DNA from: Streptomyces xantholiticus
Lineage (GTDB): Bacteria; Actinomycetota; Actinomycetes; Streptomycetales; Streptomycetaceae
DNA: 64,000 nucleotides
Assembly: GCF_014651015.1 (NCBI RefSeq)
Contig: NZ_BMWB01000028.1
Span: 1-64,000, forward strand
Reading direction: 5' to 3'
A program made the position numbers and the translations under genes. Below, in pieces: positions 8,195 to 16,239 of this stretch (the first letter of the stretch is position 1; the number at the start of each line of letters is the position of its first letter). Below the pieces are notes generated by a model, which saw nothing but the letters and a program-made list of their open reading frames with translations, had not been told where the DNA came from and made no database searches.

Positions 8195-8253
8195 GGGGAC
8201 TTCACTTCTTTCTCGTAGGAACGTCGGCTGTCGGTGCTCCTCACGCGGGACGG

Positions 8254-8949
8254 TCAAATCACTGCGCCGACAGTCTCAAGGCGGTAATGCACGGTGCATG
8301 AGGAGTTGGATTCCCCGCTGGAGGAGGATTGGTCGGACAGTGAAAGGCCAGGCAGTGTGGAGTGAGTGAGATTCCCAATGAAGAGATTACCCTCACACAG
8401 CACGTCATCCCTCGACGAACTATCCTTGTCCATGAACTTGTAGGAGATCTTCAGCTGATCGCCTGCATATACGGCCACCTGGACCTTGTTGTTGTTCTTG
8501 ATCCGAGGGTGGCTTGAATCGCAACTCTTGTAAGTGCCGCTTGCGCAGAGGAATGTATCCGAGAACTTGTACTGAGTGCCCGAGTAAACCCCCCTGGGGC
8601 AACTGGCCAGGTCCTGGTTGTTGCTGTTCCATGGCGCCATGGACCAATCAGTGCCGTTGTACGAGCAATCCCGATCTTCTTCGCGCCACGCCGCGAGGTT
8701 AAGGGCGCGATTGAGCCTTACGCTGGTGGCGCCGGGGGCCTGAGATCCGGCCGACAGGGTTCCGTAGACCTCGGCCCGACTGCAGCCCTCGAAGAATTCG
8801 CAATCGTCGAACGTCGAAGAGAATGCGTCAAATGTGACCTCCACGATGTAGTAGTCCGGGAGGGCGGCCGCCTGAGCCGAGGTTCCTGGAACCAACAATC
8901 CCGCAGTCACAGCCACGAGAGCAGCAGCAGATGACATAAGCTTCTTCAT
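8254..8949 (-). CDS. Exported cysteine-rich protein, family A (copy A1)
   Basis: A 231-residue exported protein with a clean Sec signal (MKKLMSSAAALVAVTAGLLV, cleavage after SAQA) and GGGGATC as ribosome-binding site. The mature part starts YYIVEVTFDAF and carries eight cysteines. Six correspond to those of A2; the extra two (DRDC and LASC) lie together between the second and third shared cysteines, as expected for one added disulfide. No catalytic motif is recognised. The base composition looks less GC-rich than the flanking genes. It is the best-formed member of family A. Confidence 0.75.
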   Translation of the reverse strand: MKKLMSSAAALVAVTAGLLVPGTSAQAAALPDYYIVEVTFDAFSSTFDDCEFFEGCSRAEVYGTLSAGSQAPGATSVRLNRALNLAAWREEDRDCSYNGTDWSMAPWNSNNQDLASCPRGVYSGTQYKFSDTFLCASGTYKSCDSSHPRIKNNNKVQVAVYAGDQLKISYKFMDKDSSSRDDVLCEGNLFIGNLTHSTLPGLSLSDQSSSSGESNSSCTVHYRLETVGAVI

Positions 8950-9305
8950 GAGATCCCCATTCTAGAAACTACTCGTCAGCCCTATTCATCGATCCGGGCA
9001 TTCCTGCACCTTGATTCGAGTTGCGGAAGCGCTGTGGAGCGTCTTGTACCGGGCCTCTTGTCACGGGCGCTGGATCTCGTCGGCGGTGTAGCCGTCATAT
9101 CGGTGACCGCCGGGCGCAGGGCTCCGCCAGAGGTTCGATCGCCAAACGAAGGCGGCGGCGCCGGCTACAAGATCGCGCCGGCCGGACTCGCGCAGGCCGT
9201 ATCGGCGCCACCGCTCAAATCCGTCTTCGGCACTTACAACACCGGGCGCGGCTTCGCTGAGAAGTCCCAATTGCTTCACAGCACGGCCGCATGTCGCGGC
9301 AGCGC
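8950..9305. other. Gap between B1 and A1 in the exported-protein array
   Basis: A 356-base stretch. Frames on both strands are open here but lack signal peptides, ribosome-binding sites or family A/B motifs. It probably holds a promoter for A1 or the remains of a deleted member, though neither could be shown. Confidence 0.3.
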
Positions 9306-9725
9306 TCAGAACGCCGGCGACACCGTCGTGAAGAACATCCCATACGTGCTTGTCGCAGTGTCGGCCCAGGCGGGGGTCTGGTCGAGCGTCCACGGGGTGC
9401 TGCAGGAGAAGCTCTGTCCCGGTGCGACGGTGCGGGAAGGGCATGTACGCCCGGTGGTGCCGAAGTCCGCGCTGTTCCTCACCTCAAGGCCGGCGGTGTT
9501 GGTGACGCCTCCCGTGTTGGTCACGATCCCGTACGCGTAGCTGTGGCTACCATCTTTGACGAGGCATGCCTTCTGCCAGAACCCCGACAGGTGGGGGACT
9601 GCCTGCCACGCGCTGCAGCTTTGAACCTGAGCCGCACTGGCTTCCGCCGCGGAGAATCCGACAATCGCTGCACTCGCTGTTGCAGTTGCCGACAAGATTC
9701 CCGCGAGTCGCTTCAGGCGCTTCAT
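9306..9725 (-). CDS. Exported four-cysteine protein, family B (copy B1)
   Basis: A 139-residue exported protein with a Sec signal (MKRLKRLAGILSATATASAA, cleavage after ASA) and GGGAGAG eight bases upstream of the ATG. The mature part begins QVQSCSAWQAVPHLSGFWQK and has four cysteines in the B2 pattern: SC-xx-W, AC-LVK, RTC, and PG-xxx-SC. The middle (VTNTGGVTNTAGLEVRNSAD) looks like beta-strands, so a small disulfide-stabilised beta-domain is likely. Function is unknown. It is the first gene of the B-A-B-A-B' array in the direction of transcription. Confidence 0.75.
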   Translation of the reverse strand: MKRLKRLAGILSATATASAAIVGFSAAEASAAQVQSCSAWQAVPHLSGFWQKACLVKDGSHSYAYGIVTNTGGVTNTAGLEVRNSADFGTTGRTCPSRTVAPGQSFSCSTPWTLDQTPAWADTATSTYGMFFTTVSPAF

Positions 9726-10015
9726 TGAAATCTCTCCCTGTGAGTTTGTGAATAACTCGGACTCGGTTGCCGATCTACCGACCGGTGAGGTTTGGGTTTT
9801 GCTTCATGGCTGCCCCATTGAGGCGCGCTGCGTCGGCCAGGTTCCGCAACAGCGGGTGCCGAGGATTCCATGCAATTGGAACACCCGTCCGGCTCCGCGA
9901 GGAGAGTAATGACTACCCACAAGAGTGACACCGGTTCAGAAGCGGCTGCATTGCCCCAAGATGGACGCTTTCGGCGCACTGCAAGCGCCGCCTGCGTGAG
10001 GGATTGAAGAGTGTG
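9726..10015. other. Upstream region of the exported-protein array
   Basis: A 290-base gap that must hold the promoter of B1. A minus-strand frame of 85 codons runs through it, but it enters the B1 leader in another frame and has no recognisable features. No clear palindrome was seen. Confidence 0.3.
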
Positions 10016-10432
10016 TCAGGCGCGGGTGAGTCGCTCATAGCAGTCGTAGTTCCTCTGAGCGATGATCTTCCCATCGCGAAATTCCAGGAAGACCGCGATG
10101 TGGGCGCGCAGGGTATGCCCCGCGGGCAGGTCGCCCAGAGGAACGGCAGTCGTCCCGACCCAGAGCACTTCCAGAGCGACCTGGTCGCCCACGGCAAGGG
10201 CATTGAGCACCTCGAAGCTCTGCATGCCCAGTCCGGCGCGGCCCGCTTCGGCAGCAGCGCACAAGCCTGCCAGGTCCCGGAGGTTGCCGTCGGGAAAGAG
10301 CGCGTTGGGCAGCTCATGGTGGGTGGCGTCGGGATGGAAGAACGCGCGGAGTTCCTCGCCGGTAGCGAAGCCGGAGACGGCTTGGTGGTAGCGGACAGCG
10401 GTGTCGATGTTGGGATGTTGTTGCAGTGGCAT
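10016..10432 (-). CDS. SnoaL-like/NTF2-fold protein (ester cyclase or ketosteroid-isomerase superfamily)
   Basis: A 138-residue protein of typical NTF2-fold size. RYHQAVSGFATGEELRAFFHPDATHHELPN at the N-terminus and a C-terminal LEFRDGKIIAQRNYDCYE are characteristic of the SnoaL-like polyketide cyclase/isomerase superfamily. No specific substrate can be assigned. The ATG at 10432 is preferred; a second in-frame ATG at 10444 lies within the operator. It is divergent from a MarR regulator, with operators covering the 50-base gap, so it is very likely that regulator's target. Confidence 0.75.
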   Translation of the reverse strand: MPLQQHPNIDTAVRYHQAVSGFATGEELRAFFHPDATHHELPNALFPDGNLRDLAGLCAAAEAGRAGLGMQSFEVLNALAVGDQVALEVLWVGTTAVPLGDLPAGHTLRAHIAVFLEFRDGKIIAQRNYDCYERLTRA

Positions 10433-10436
10433 ATGA

Positions 10437-10463
10437 ACAACCATAGTTGTGCAACCGTGGTTG
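10437..10463. promoter_or_regulatory. Double palindromic operator between the SnoaL-like gene and marR
   Basis: Two adjacent inverted repeats occupy most of the 50-base divergent gap: ACAAC-cata-GTTGT (10437-10450) and CAACC-gt-GGTTG (10452-10463). MarR proteins typically bind such short palindromes. A TAGTAT -10-like box at 10471-10476 lies seven bases before the marR start codon, so the marR transcript may be nearly leaderless. Confidence 0.7.
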
Positions 10464-10482
10464 TCAAGTGTAGTATGGCCCC

Positions 10483-10965
10483 ATGCCACCCTCGCTCGAC
10501 CCACAGCAACTGGACACCGGAACGCTCGCCCTCTTTGTCGGCCACGCCGCCGCCAACCTGGTTCAGGAGCAGTTGGCCAAGGAGGGTTTTGCCGACCTGC
10601 GTTTCTCGCACGGCTATGTCTTCCAGCACCTGATCGACGATGAGCCCACGGTTGGCGAGCTGGCTGCGCACTTGGCCATGACCCAGCAGGGAGCCTCCAA
10701 AGCGGTAGCAGAGCTCGAACGCCTCGGCTACTGCGAGCGCGCGCCCGATGCTGCCGACGCCCGCATCCGCCGCGTCCGGCTGACCGCTCGCGGCCAGGAG
10801 GCCGTGGCCGCGGCACGACGCGCCCGCAGTGCTCTGGATCAGCGACTGGCCGACCACCTCGGCGAGCAGCACCTGGCGGAGCATCGAGACCTGCTGGTCC
10901 GGCTCTTGGACGAACTCGGCGGAACCGCAGCGGTGAAACGCCGGGCTGTACGACCGCCCCGGTAA
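10483..10965 (+). CDS. MarR-family transcriptional regulator
   Basis: A 160-residue protein with a MarR winged helix: recognition-helix region TVGELAAHLAMTQQGASKAVAELERLGYCER around residues 57-87, then the wing A-DAADARIRRVRLTARGQEAV. MarR proteins are dimeric repressors released by small ligands. It is transcribed divergently from the SnoaL-like gene over a 50-base gap with two palindromes, so autorepression and control of that neighbour are the simplest reading. No cysteine suited to redox sensing stands out; the effector is unknown. Confidence 0.85.
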   Translation: MPPSLDPQQLDTGTLALFVGHAAANLVQEQLAKEGFADLRFSHGYVFQHLIDDEPTVGELAAHLAMTQQGASKAVAELERLGYCERAPDAADARIRRVRLTARGQEAVAAARRARSALDQRLADHLGEQHLAEHRDLLVRLLDELGGTAAVKRRAVRPPR

Positions 10966-11100
10966 CCAGACAGAACACGCATCGGCTGTCCGCCCACACG
11001 GCCCACCGGCGAGGCTCATTCGCAGCCAACCTTCAAGAAACCCTGGCGGGCTCAGGCGGTCAACGCACCACCCAGTGGTGATCACGTGGTCGTGGAGGCA

Positions 11101-11280
11101 CAGGTGCGTGACTACAAGTTTTCGCCGACTCAGCAGGACGAGATCCGCAGACGCCGGCGCGAGGGGCAGTCGTTCAGCTTGATGGGACGGGCGCTCGGGG
11201 CGCGGACGCACCACGTTCGCCGGTTTCTGTATCAGAGCCCGCAACGGAGGCCCTGTCCGCTTCCACGCCGCGTCAGCGGA
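11101..11280 (+). pseudogene. IS30-family transposase N-terminal remnant
   Basis: Codons in this stretch read YKFSPTQQDEIRRRRREGQS followed by a GRALG motif, matching the N-terminal helix-turn-helix of actinobacterial IS30 transposases (pattern F-x-xx-R-x-EI-xx-R-xx-G-S-xx-I-xx-LG). After about 45 residues the similarity ends, and no DDE domain follows before the convergent glycosyltransferase gene. A short relic only. Confidence 0.6.
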
Positions 11281-11293
11281 CACGGCTGCCTAC

Positions 11294-12559
11294 TCAGTTC
11301 TTTGTTCGGCGCCGGATCGTCCTTCCGACACATCGCGCGGCGCGGAAGAGGCCTTCCGTCATGGTGTAGGTCACGTGAGTATGGAGGGTGACCAGTTGCC
11401 TGCTGTGGCGATGTCGGCGGGCCGAGTTTCGAGTGCGCCGCAGTTCGGTGAAGAGCTCTTCGTATCGGGCCGATATGTGTTGCGGATCGAAACGTTGTGC
11501 GTTATTGCTCGCAGCGTGGGCCATCACCCGCCGTTTCCGTTCGTCATTGATCAGGCTCAGGAGAGCGTGAGTCATTGCTGCTGGGTCATTGACTGGGATC
11601 AGAAGTCCGTCGCTTCCATGGCGAATGATCTCCGCCGGCCCCAGCGGGCAGTTGGTGCTGATTACGGGCAGTCCGCAGCGCATGGCCTCGACGATGGTCA
11701 TGCCGAAGGATTCGCCGCTGGAACTGACAGCGGCGAGAGAGCCTCTGGCCCACTGGGCGTCCATCGGGGTGTGGGCTCCCATCAGCATCACGTGATCGTG
11801 CAAGGCATGATGGGTGATGCGTTCTTGTATGGTGTTGCGTTCCGGGCCATCCCCGTATATCCGCAGACTCCAGTCCGGGCGTTCGCTGACCACGTCGGCG
11901 AACGCGTCAACGAGCTGGTGGAATCTCTTTCCGGGGACGAGTCGTCCTGCGGCTATGACTACCGGCTCTGTTCCGCTTGAGCGTGCAACTTTCGGTGCCG
12001 GCACGCTGTTGGGGATGGCAGTGACCCGTAGACGGGGCATGCTTTGGCGGTAGATCTCCGCATCTGCCTCGGTAACGGTGACCAGCGCATCGAGTTGTGG
12101 GTAGCAGTTGCGCAATTGGGTGCGCAGGGCGAACCGATGGCTGTTGTGAGTGAGGTGTTCTTGCCCGATCCGCACGATGTGTGGGGGAGTGAAGCGGGCC
12201 AGGAGCGCGTTGAGTCCGGGCCGTGTGCCGATCACGATGTCGGCATCCGTATTGGCCAGCCATTCCTTGATTCGCCCCTCGGTCAGCCTGCTGTGCTGCA
12301 GGTACCGGCCATCGCTGGCCGGATAGGAGCGGGCAGGCTCGCTGTGCAGCGGGTGTTCGGTATCGCCACCAGGGCGCATATCCGTGAGGGGCGTGAGGCG
12401 GATCTGAGACCGAAGGTCGAACCTGGTCCGCTCGCGGTAGCGGAAAACAGAAGCGATCTCCACGTCGTGGCGGTCAGCCAGTGCGTCGGCCAGGTTGAAT
12501 ACCGTACGAATAGTGCCGCCCACTCCGTAGGCATGATGCAGAAGGAAAGAGATCTTCAT
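11294..12559 (-). CDS. Glycosyltransferase family 4 (copy 1)
   Basis: A 421-residue GT4/GT-B enzyme. The N-terminal Rossmann half starts MKISFLLHHAYGVGGTIRTV with the glycine-rich acceptor-side loop. The C-terminal half carries AAGRLVPGKRFHQLVDAF and the nucleotide-sugar-binding E-x7-E element ESFGMTIVEAMRCGLPVIS. A frame extends further upstream, but ATG at 12559 is preceded by GGAAG and aligns with the start of the paralogue. It is about 60% similar by eye to the next gene and lies 58 bases downstream of it, so the pair is a tandem duplication. The glycan product is unknown. Confidence 0.85.
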   Translation of the reverse strand: MKISFLLHHAYGVGGTIRTVFNLADALADRHDVEIASVFRYRERTRFDLRSQIRLTPLTDMRPGGDTEHPLHSEPARSYPASDGRYLQHSRLTEGRIKEWLANTDADIVIGTRPGLNALLARFTPPHIVRIGQEHLTHNSHRFALRTQLRNCYPQLDALVTVTEADAEIYRQSMPRLRVTAIPNSVPAPKVARSSGTEPVVIAAGRLVPGKRFHQLVDAFADVVSERPDWSLRIYGDGPERNTIQERITHHALHDHVMLMGAHTPMDAQWARGSLAAVSSSGESFGMTIVEAMRCGLPVISTNCPLGPAEIIRHGSDGLLIPVNDPAAMTHALLSLINDERKRRVMAHAASNNAQRFDPQHISARYEELFTELRRTRNSARRHRHSRQLVTLHTHVTYTMTEGLFRAARCVGRTIRRRTKN

Positions 12560-12617
12560 TCGTCTTCCGGGAAATAGAAGGGAAGAAAGGCCGACTTGTG
12601 ACTTGCGCGCCGGGCGG

Positions 12618-13922
12618 TTACGGCTGGGGGGTGTCCAGCCTGGCTGTCCTTCGGTTCTTACGCATCCGATCGGCGGCCAGATCGCGCAGGGCGTGTGCCC
12701 CGCCGAGCGCGGCGCCTCGAATGCGCAGGACGGAGTCGCGGGCGGCACTCCAGGAGTGGCTGCGCTTGGCGGTGAGGAGTTCGGCGAAGATCGCCTCATG
12801 CCGTTCGGCAATGCGGGCTGGGTCGAAGCGGGCCGAGGCGGTCAGCGCGGCCCGGCCCATGCGCCTGCGCAGGTCGTCGTTCTCGACCAGCTCGAGCAGG
12901 GCGTCGGCGATGGCGTCCACGTTTCCGGTGGGTACGAGTCGGCCGTCGATGCCGTCGCTGATGATCTCGCGGGGCCCGTGCGGGCAGTCGGTGGAGACGA
13001 CGGGCAGTCCGCAGCGCATCGCCTCGACGATGGTCATGCCGAAGGACTCGAGCCGGGAGGTGGAGATGGCGATCGAGGCCTGGGCGAGCTCGGGCTCCAG
13101 CGGGCTGACCGCGCCCATCAGGCGCACATGATCGTGGAGGCCGAGTTCATTGATCAGCATGTTCAGGGCACTCAGGGTGTTGCCGGTGGCGTCGCCGCTT
13201 CCGTAGATCCGCAGGCGCCACTCGGGGTGTGCGGCCGCAACCTCGGCGAAGGCCCGTATCAGTAGGTCGTAGCGCTTGACCGGGGTGAGGCGGCCGGCTG
13301 CGACGATCGTCTTCGCGCTCCCGTCGGCCGGAGCGACCGCGGGCGTGGGGACGCTGTTGGGTACGGCGTCGATGCGGACGCCGGGAAGCCGCAGCCGGGT
13401 CCGGTAGGCGTGGGCGTCGGCTTCGGTGACCGTGGTGATGGCATCCAGCAGTGCGTAGCGGCTGCCAAGCTCCCGTCGCAACCGGTAGCCGTGGCTGTCC
13501 AGGGTCAGATGCTCCTGGCCGACCCGCACCGGGCCTCGCCGTGTCTGCCGGGCGATGTGCACGTTGAGTCCGGGCCGGGTGCCGACCACGACATCCGCAT
13601 CGAGGGAGTTCAGATGCTGGCCGATCCTGTCGTCGGTGAGACGGCTGTACTGCCGGTGGCGGCCGTCGCCGATGGCGAAGATTCGCGCCCGGCGGCGGTA
13701 GTCCGGGTGGTCACCGTCGAAGCCAGGACTGTCCTGGCGAAGGTCCACGAGATGACGCATCCGGACCCCCGACGGTGCGCCCATCATCGGCGCTTCTCGG
13801 TGCCGGAACACCGAAACGATCTCGACACTGTGCTGCTCTGTCAGCGCCGCGGCGAGGTTGAACGTGGTCCGGATCGTGCCGCCGATCCCGTAGGCGTTGT
13901 GGAGCAGGAAGGAAATATGCAT
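12618..13922 (-). CDS. Glycosyltransferase family 4 (copy 2)
   Basis: A 434-residue GT4 enzyme that aligns end to end with its neighbour at 11294-12559: MHISFLLHNAYGIGGTIRTT, VVGTRPGLNVHIARQ, VRVGQEHLTLDSHGYRLR, AAGRLTPVKRYDLLIRAF and the ESFGMTIVEAMRCGLPVVS element. ATG at 13922 is chosen to match the paralogue; an in-frame TTG nine codons upstream lacks a ribosome-binding site. Both lack signal or membrane segments, so they act in the cytosol. The repeated pair suggests two successive transfers of related sugars onto an envelope polymer or glycoside, an inference only. Confidence 0.85.
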   Translation of the reverse strand: MHISFLLHNAYGIGGTIRTTFNLAAALTEQHSVEIVSVFRHREAPMMGAPSGVRMRHLVDLRQDSPGFDGDHPDYRRRARIFAIGDGRHRQYSRLTDDRIGQHLNSLDADVVVGTRPGLNVHIARQTRRGPVRVGQEHLTLDSHGYRLRRELGSRYALLDAITTVTEADAHAYRTRLRLPGVRIDAVPNSVPTPAVAPADGSAKTIVAAGRLTPVKRYDLLIRAFAEVAAAHPEWRLRIYGSGDATGNTLSALNMLINELGLHDHVRLMGAVSPLEPELAQASIAISTSRLESFGMTIVEAMRCGLPVVSTDCPHGPREIISDGIDGRLVPTGNVDAIADALLELVENDDLRRRMGRAALTASARFDPARIAERHEAIFAELLTAKRSHSWSAARDSVLRIRGAALGGAHALRDLAADRMRKNRRTARLDTPQP

Positions 13923-14297
13923 GCGCTGGCTGGCTTCTGTAGTAGGCAATGGAAGGGATCACGAGAAGTTCTGCCGCAGATCACTGAGTACCGGCGATAC
14001 GAGTGTCCGAGAGAACGCGCCCTTCCGAGTGAGTAGCCGGTACTCAGGGAAAGCCAGGGGCGCCGAGGTTCAGGGGCCATGGGCACCGCTTCCCCCGGGC
14101 CACCTCCAGCCGACCGGACTCCGGCAGCAAGCCGCCGCGTAGGCGCGAAGCGGCTCGAGGCGACACTCACATCGCGCCCACGTCGCCGGGGAGTGGGCGA
14201 CAGCGCCAGGCGCGAGTCGGCCGCCGTGGAAGCCGCCCAGACCCAGTACACGGTCCGGGCCGGTGAGGAGCCGACAGCCTCGGGAGGGAGGCGCCGG
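13923..14297. other. Intergenic, no gene seen
   Basis: Between the glycosyltransferase pair and the Tat-exported protein gene. It must hold the promoter of the glycosyltransferase pair. No supported frame on either strand and no clear hairpin. Confidence 0.3.
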
Positions 14298-15281
14298 TCA
14301 CAGGCGCTCGGGCGAGGGCACCCAGAAGTGCCGGAAGTACACGTTCTCGCCGTCGATTTCGAAATCGTCCAGGATGCCCACAGTGATATGGGTGTCCCGG
14401 GCGTCGCTCCAGGTCAGGTGAGCCCAGACCACGCATTCCACCTCGTTTCCCGCGTCCGGGATGGCGATCTTCCCCCAGTAAGGCGGGGATACACCGTCCC
14501 GTGGCTGGGAGAAGTCGTAGGCGTAGACGTGCTTTCTGCCGTTCGAGGCTTCTTCGTAGTCAGAGGCGATGTAGAGGTTCCTGCCGTCGTTTCCGCCGAA
14601 CGTGGCGCCCTGCACATGGTGCAATCCGCTGGGCAGCGGGATTTCCTTCACCAGTCGTCCGCTGTCGCGGTCGTAGCCCCACAGATGGTCCACCCGCTGA
14701 AACGCGCTGTCCGAAGAGCCGAAGACTGAGCTGTACACCAGCGTGTCAAAGGGATTGAACGCGAGCCATGGGTTCTTCGAACGCTGGGGTGCAGGCGAGC
14801 CGATGCTCCTGCCCCACATCGACACGATTCCCACCGTCCTCAAGTCGCGGGAGACCTTCCATATACGAGGAGGTTCACTCTGCTCGATGGGCACGTACAC
14901 CACCCCGCGCTGTGTGTCGAAGGTCGGCGCCCCAATGTGGCCGCTGCCGGGCGGCGCGGCGAGGGTCCCGTACTGCACGGAGAAATCGAGTGACAGCTTG
15001 TACAGGCGCTGGTTCCCAGGTGCATTGGAGACTACGTACCAGAACGTACCGTCCGTGCACATCCCTTGGAACTGCGTACACCAGGACCGCTCGAAACCCG
15101 TGTTCTTGGCGTGCTGCCACTCCCGGATACGGGGATCCAGAGAGGGCCTGGGCGTCAGGCGAAGGGATGCCGCCGTCCCAGCGGCGTCCGCTGCCGTTGC
15201 GGAACCCGTCGCGCCGTACGCGGGAAGTGCCGTACCCGCGGCGACCGCGCCGAGGCCGGTGAGAAAGCTTCTCCGCTGCAT
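14298..15281 (-). CDS. Tat-exported protein, probable beta-propeller, unknown function
   Basis: A 327-residue protein with a twin-arginine leader (MQRRSFLTGLGAVAAGTALP, cleavage near ATAADA). The mature part has repeated W/Y-rich beta segments: GMCTDGTFWYVVSN, RLYKLSLDFSVQYGTL, TQRGVVYVPIE, NPFDTLVYSSVFG, HLWGYDRDSGRLVKEIPL, NLYIASDY. These suggest a propeller of YVTN/SMP30-like type. No catalytic residues are recognisable. Tat export implies folding, perhaps with a cofactor, before secretion. It lies upstream of the two glycosyltransferase genes on the same strand but 375 bases away, so co-transcription is uncertain. Confidence 0.7.
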   Translation of the reverse strand: MQRRSFLTGLGAVAAGTALPAYGATGSATAADAAGTAASLRLTPRPSLDPRIREWQHAKNTGFERSWCTQFQGMCTDGTFWYVVSNAPGNQRLYKLSLDFSVQYGTLAAPPGSGHIGAPTFDTQRGVVYVPIEQSEPPRIWKVSRDLRTVGIVSMWGRSIGSPAPQRSKNPWLAFNPFDTLVYSSVFGSSDSAFQRVDHLWGYDRDSGRLVKEIPLPSGLHHVQGATFGGNDGRNLYIASDYEEASNGRKHVYAYDFSQPRDGVSPPYWGKIAIPDAGNEVECVVWAHLTWSDARDTHITVGILDDFEIDGENVYFRHFWVPSPERL

Positions 15282-15474
15282 ACCTTTTCCACTGCCTTCC
15301 TAGGAGTCTTGCCCCTGACACGCTAGGCAGCCGGCAGCGGTCCAGGCATGAGCATGTAATACTCAAGATCGCCGAAGTTCAGTCCGGCACCCGATACATG
15401 TCCCCTGCTCCGACGCGTGCGGACTTGGCTACGTTCGGTCCGGTCCGATCGCCCGCGACCGGTGAGCACAGGGT

Positions 15475-15501
15475 GCCCCGCACACCGGCGGTGTGCGGGG
15501 C
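15475..15501 (-). terminator. Perfect hairpin, probable terminator
   Basis: GCCCCGCACACC (15475-15486) and GGTGTGCGGGGC (15490-15501) form a perfect 12-base-pair stem with a three-base loop. It lies 33 bases past the stop of the minus-strand gene fragment ending at 15535, so it probably terminated that lost gene. There is no U-run, as is common in GC-rich actinobacteria. Confidence 0.65.
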
Positions 15502-15534
15502 AGGTGGCGATTCTGCGATTTCCGTGCTTGCGGC

Positions 15535-15642
15535 TCAGTACTCCACGATGCGGACCGACTCCACGCCGAAGGCGCAGGAACTCGTCCACTTGATGACGGT
15601 TCCGTCGGTCCAGCCACCGGAACTCACCGAGTAGAGCGGGCT
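15535..15642 (-). pseudogene. C-terminal fragment of an unidentified protein
   Basis: The frame ending at a TGA (15535-15537) reads SPLYSVSSGGWTDGTVIKWT, then SSCAFGVESVRIVEY. This looks like the end of a beta-rich exported protein. There is no start codon before the next in-frame stop near 15756, and the frame overlaps the small membrane gene upstream, so only the 3' end survives. The perfect hairpin just past the stop supports its having been a real gene. Confidence 0.4.
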
Positions 15643-15664
15643 CCAGGCGGCTCGATGACTCGGC

Positions 15665-15967
15665 TCAGGGTGAAGTTGGCGACTGTTGATCCAGGAGGGT
15701 GCTGGCAGAAGAGGCCAACTGCTGTTCGTCGAACTCGGCTTGTTCTGCGGTGCTCATCGTGCGCCAGTACTTGAGATTGAATGCCGGGCCGTCATCCACC
15801 GATGCCAATGCTGCGCGGTGCTCCTCGCTGCCGGGATAGACCGCTGGATCACGAGGACGCCGACCAACGGCCCAGGCGATCAGAAAAGCTGCGTGGGCCA
15901 GCATGAGCGCAGCGGCGAGGTAAATCAAAGTCAACCAGTCCAAGATCACGTGAAAGTGCGAGCACAT
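15665..15967 (-). CDS. Small one-pass membrane protein, unknown
   Basis: A 100-residue product with one strong hydrophobic segment near the N-terminus (ILDWLTLIYLAAALMLAHAA) followed by a basic GRRPRD and an acidic, soluble C-terminal 65 residues. No family recognised. ATG at 15967 puts the membrane helix at the N-terminus; an in-frame GTG at 16000 would add eleven residues. There is no good ribosome-binding site for either, so expression is uncertain. Confidence 0.45.
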   Translation of the reverse strand: MCSHFHVILDWLTLIYLAAALMLAHAAFLIAWAVGRRPRDPAVYPGSEEHRAALASVDDGPAFNLKYWRTMSTAEQAEFDEQQLASSASTLLDQQSPTSP

Positions 15968-16239
15968 GCACGACTGAGAAAGACGCAGAGAGGAAACCAC
16001 GTCGAAGATCGTCAGCCAGTGAATTCATTTGAACACGCGAGCCGATCAGGCGCTTGAGTAATGACTGCTCCAATGATCACTCTGAGTCGGGCGGACGTCG
16101 TCGTACTCGTTCTGGTCTTCCAGCTCGCATCCGGCTCATGGGGGTCGACGGACATTCCCCGCATCGCGCCCGAGGACATGGCGAGCTGGGCCTCCCAGCG
16201 TTCCCAGCAGGCGTACGACGTTGTGGGGTTGAAGCGCAC

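Noticed and set aside
9034..9540. 168-codon plus-strand frame over the B1 gene
   Set aside because: Antisense to an exported protein with a clean signal peptide, ribosome-binding site and a paralogue; the plus frame has no motif.
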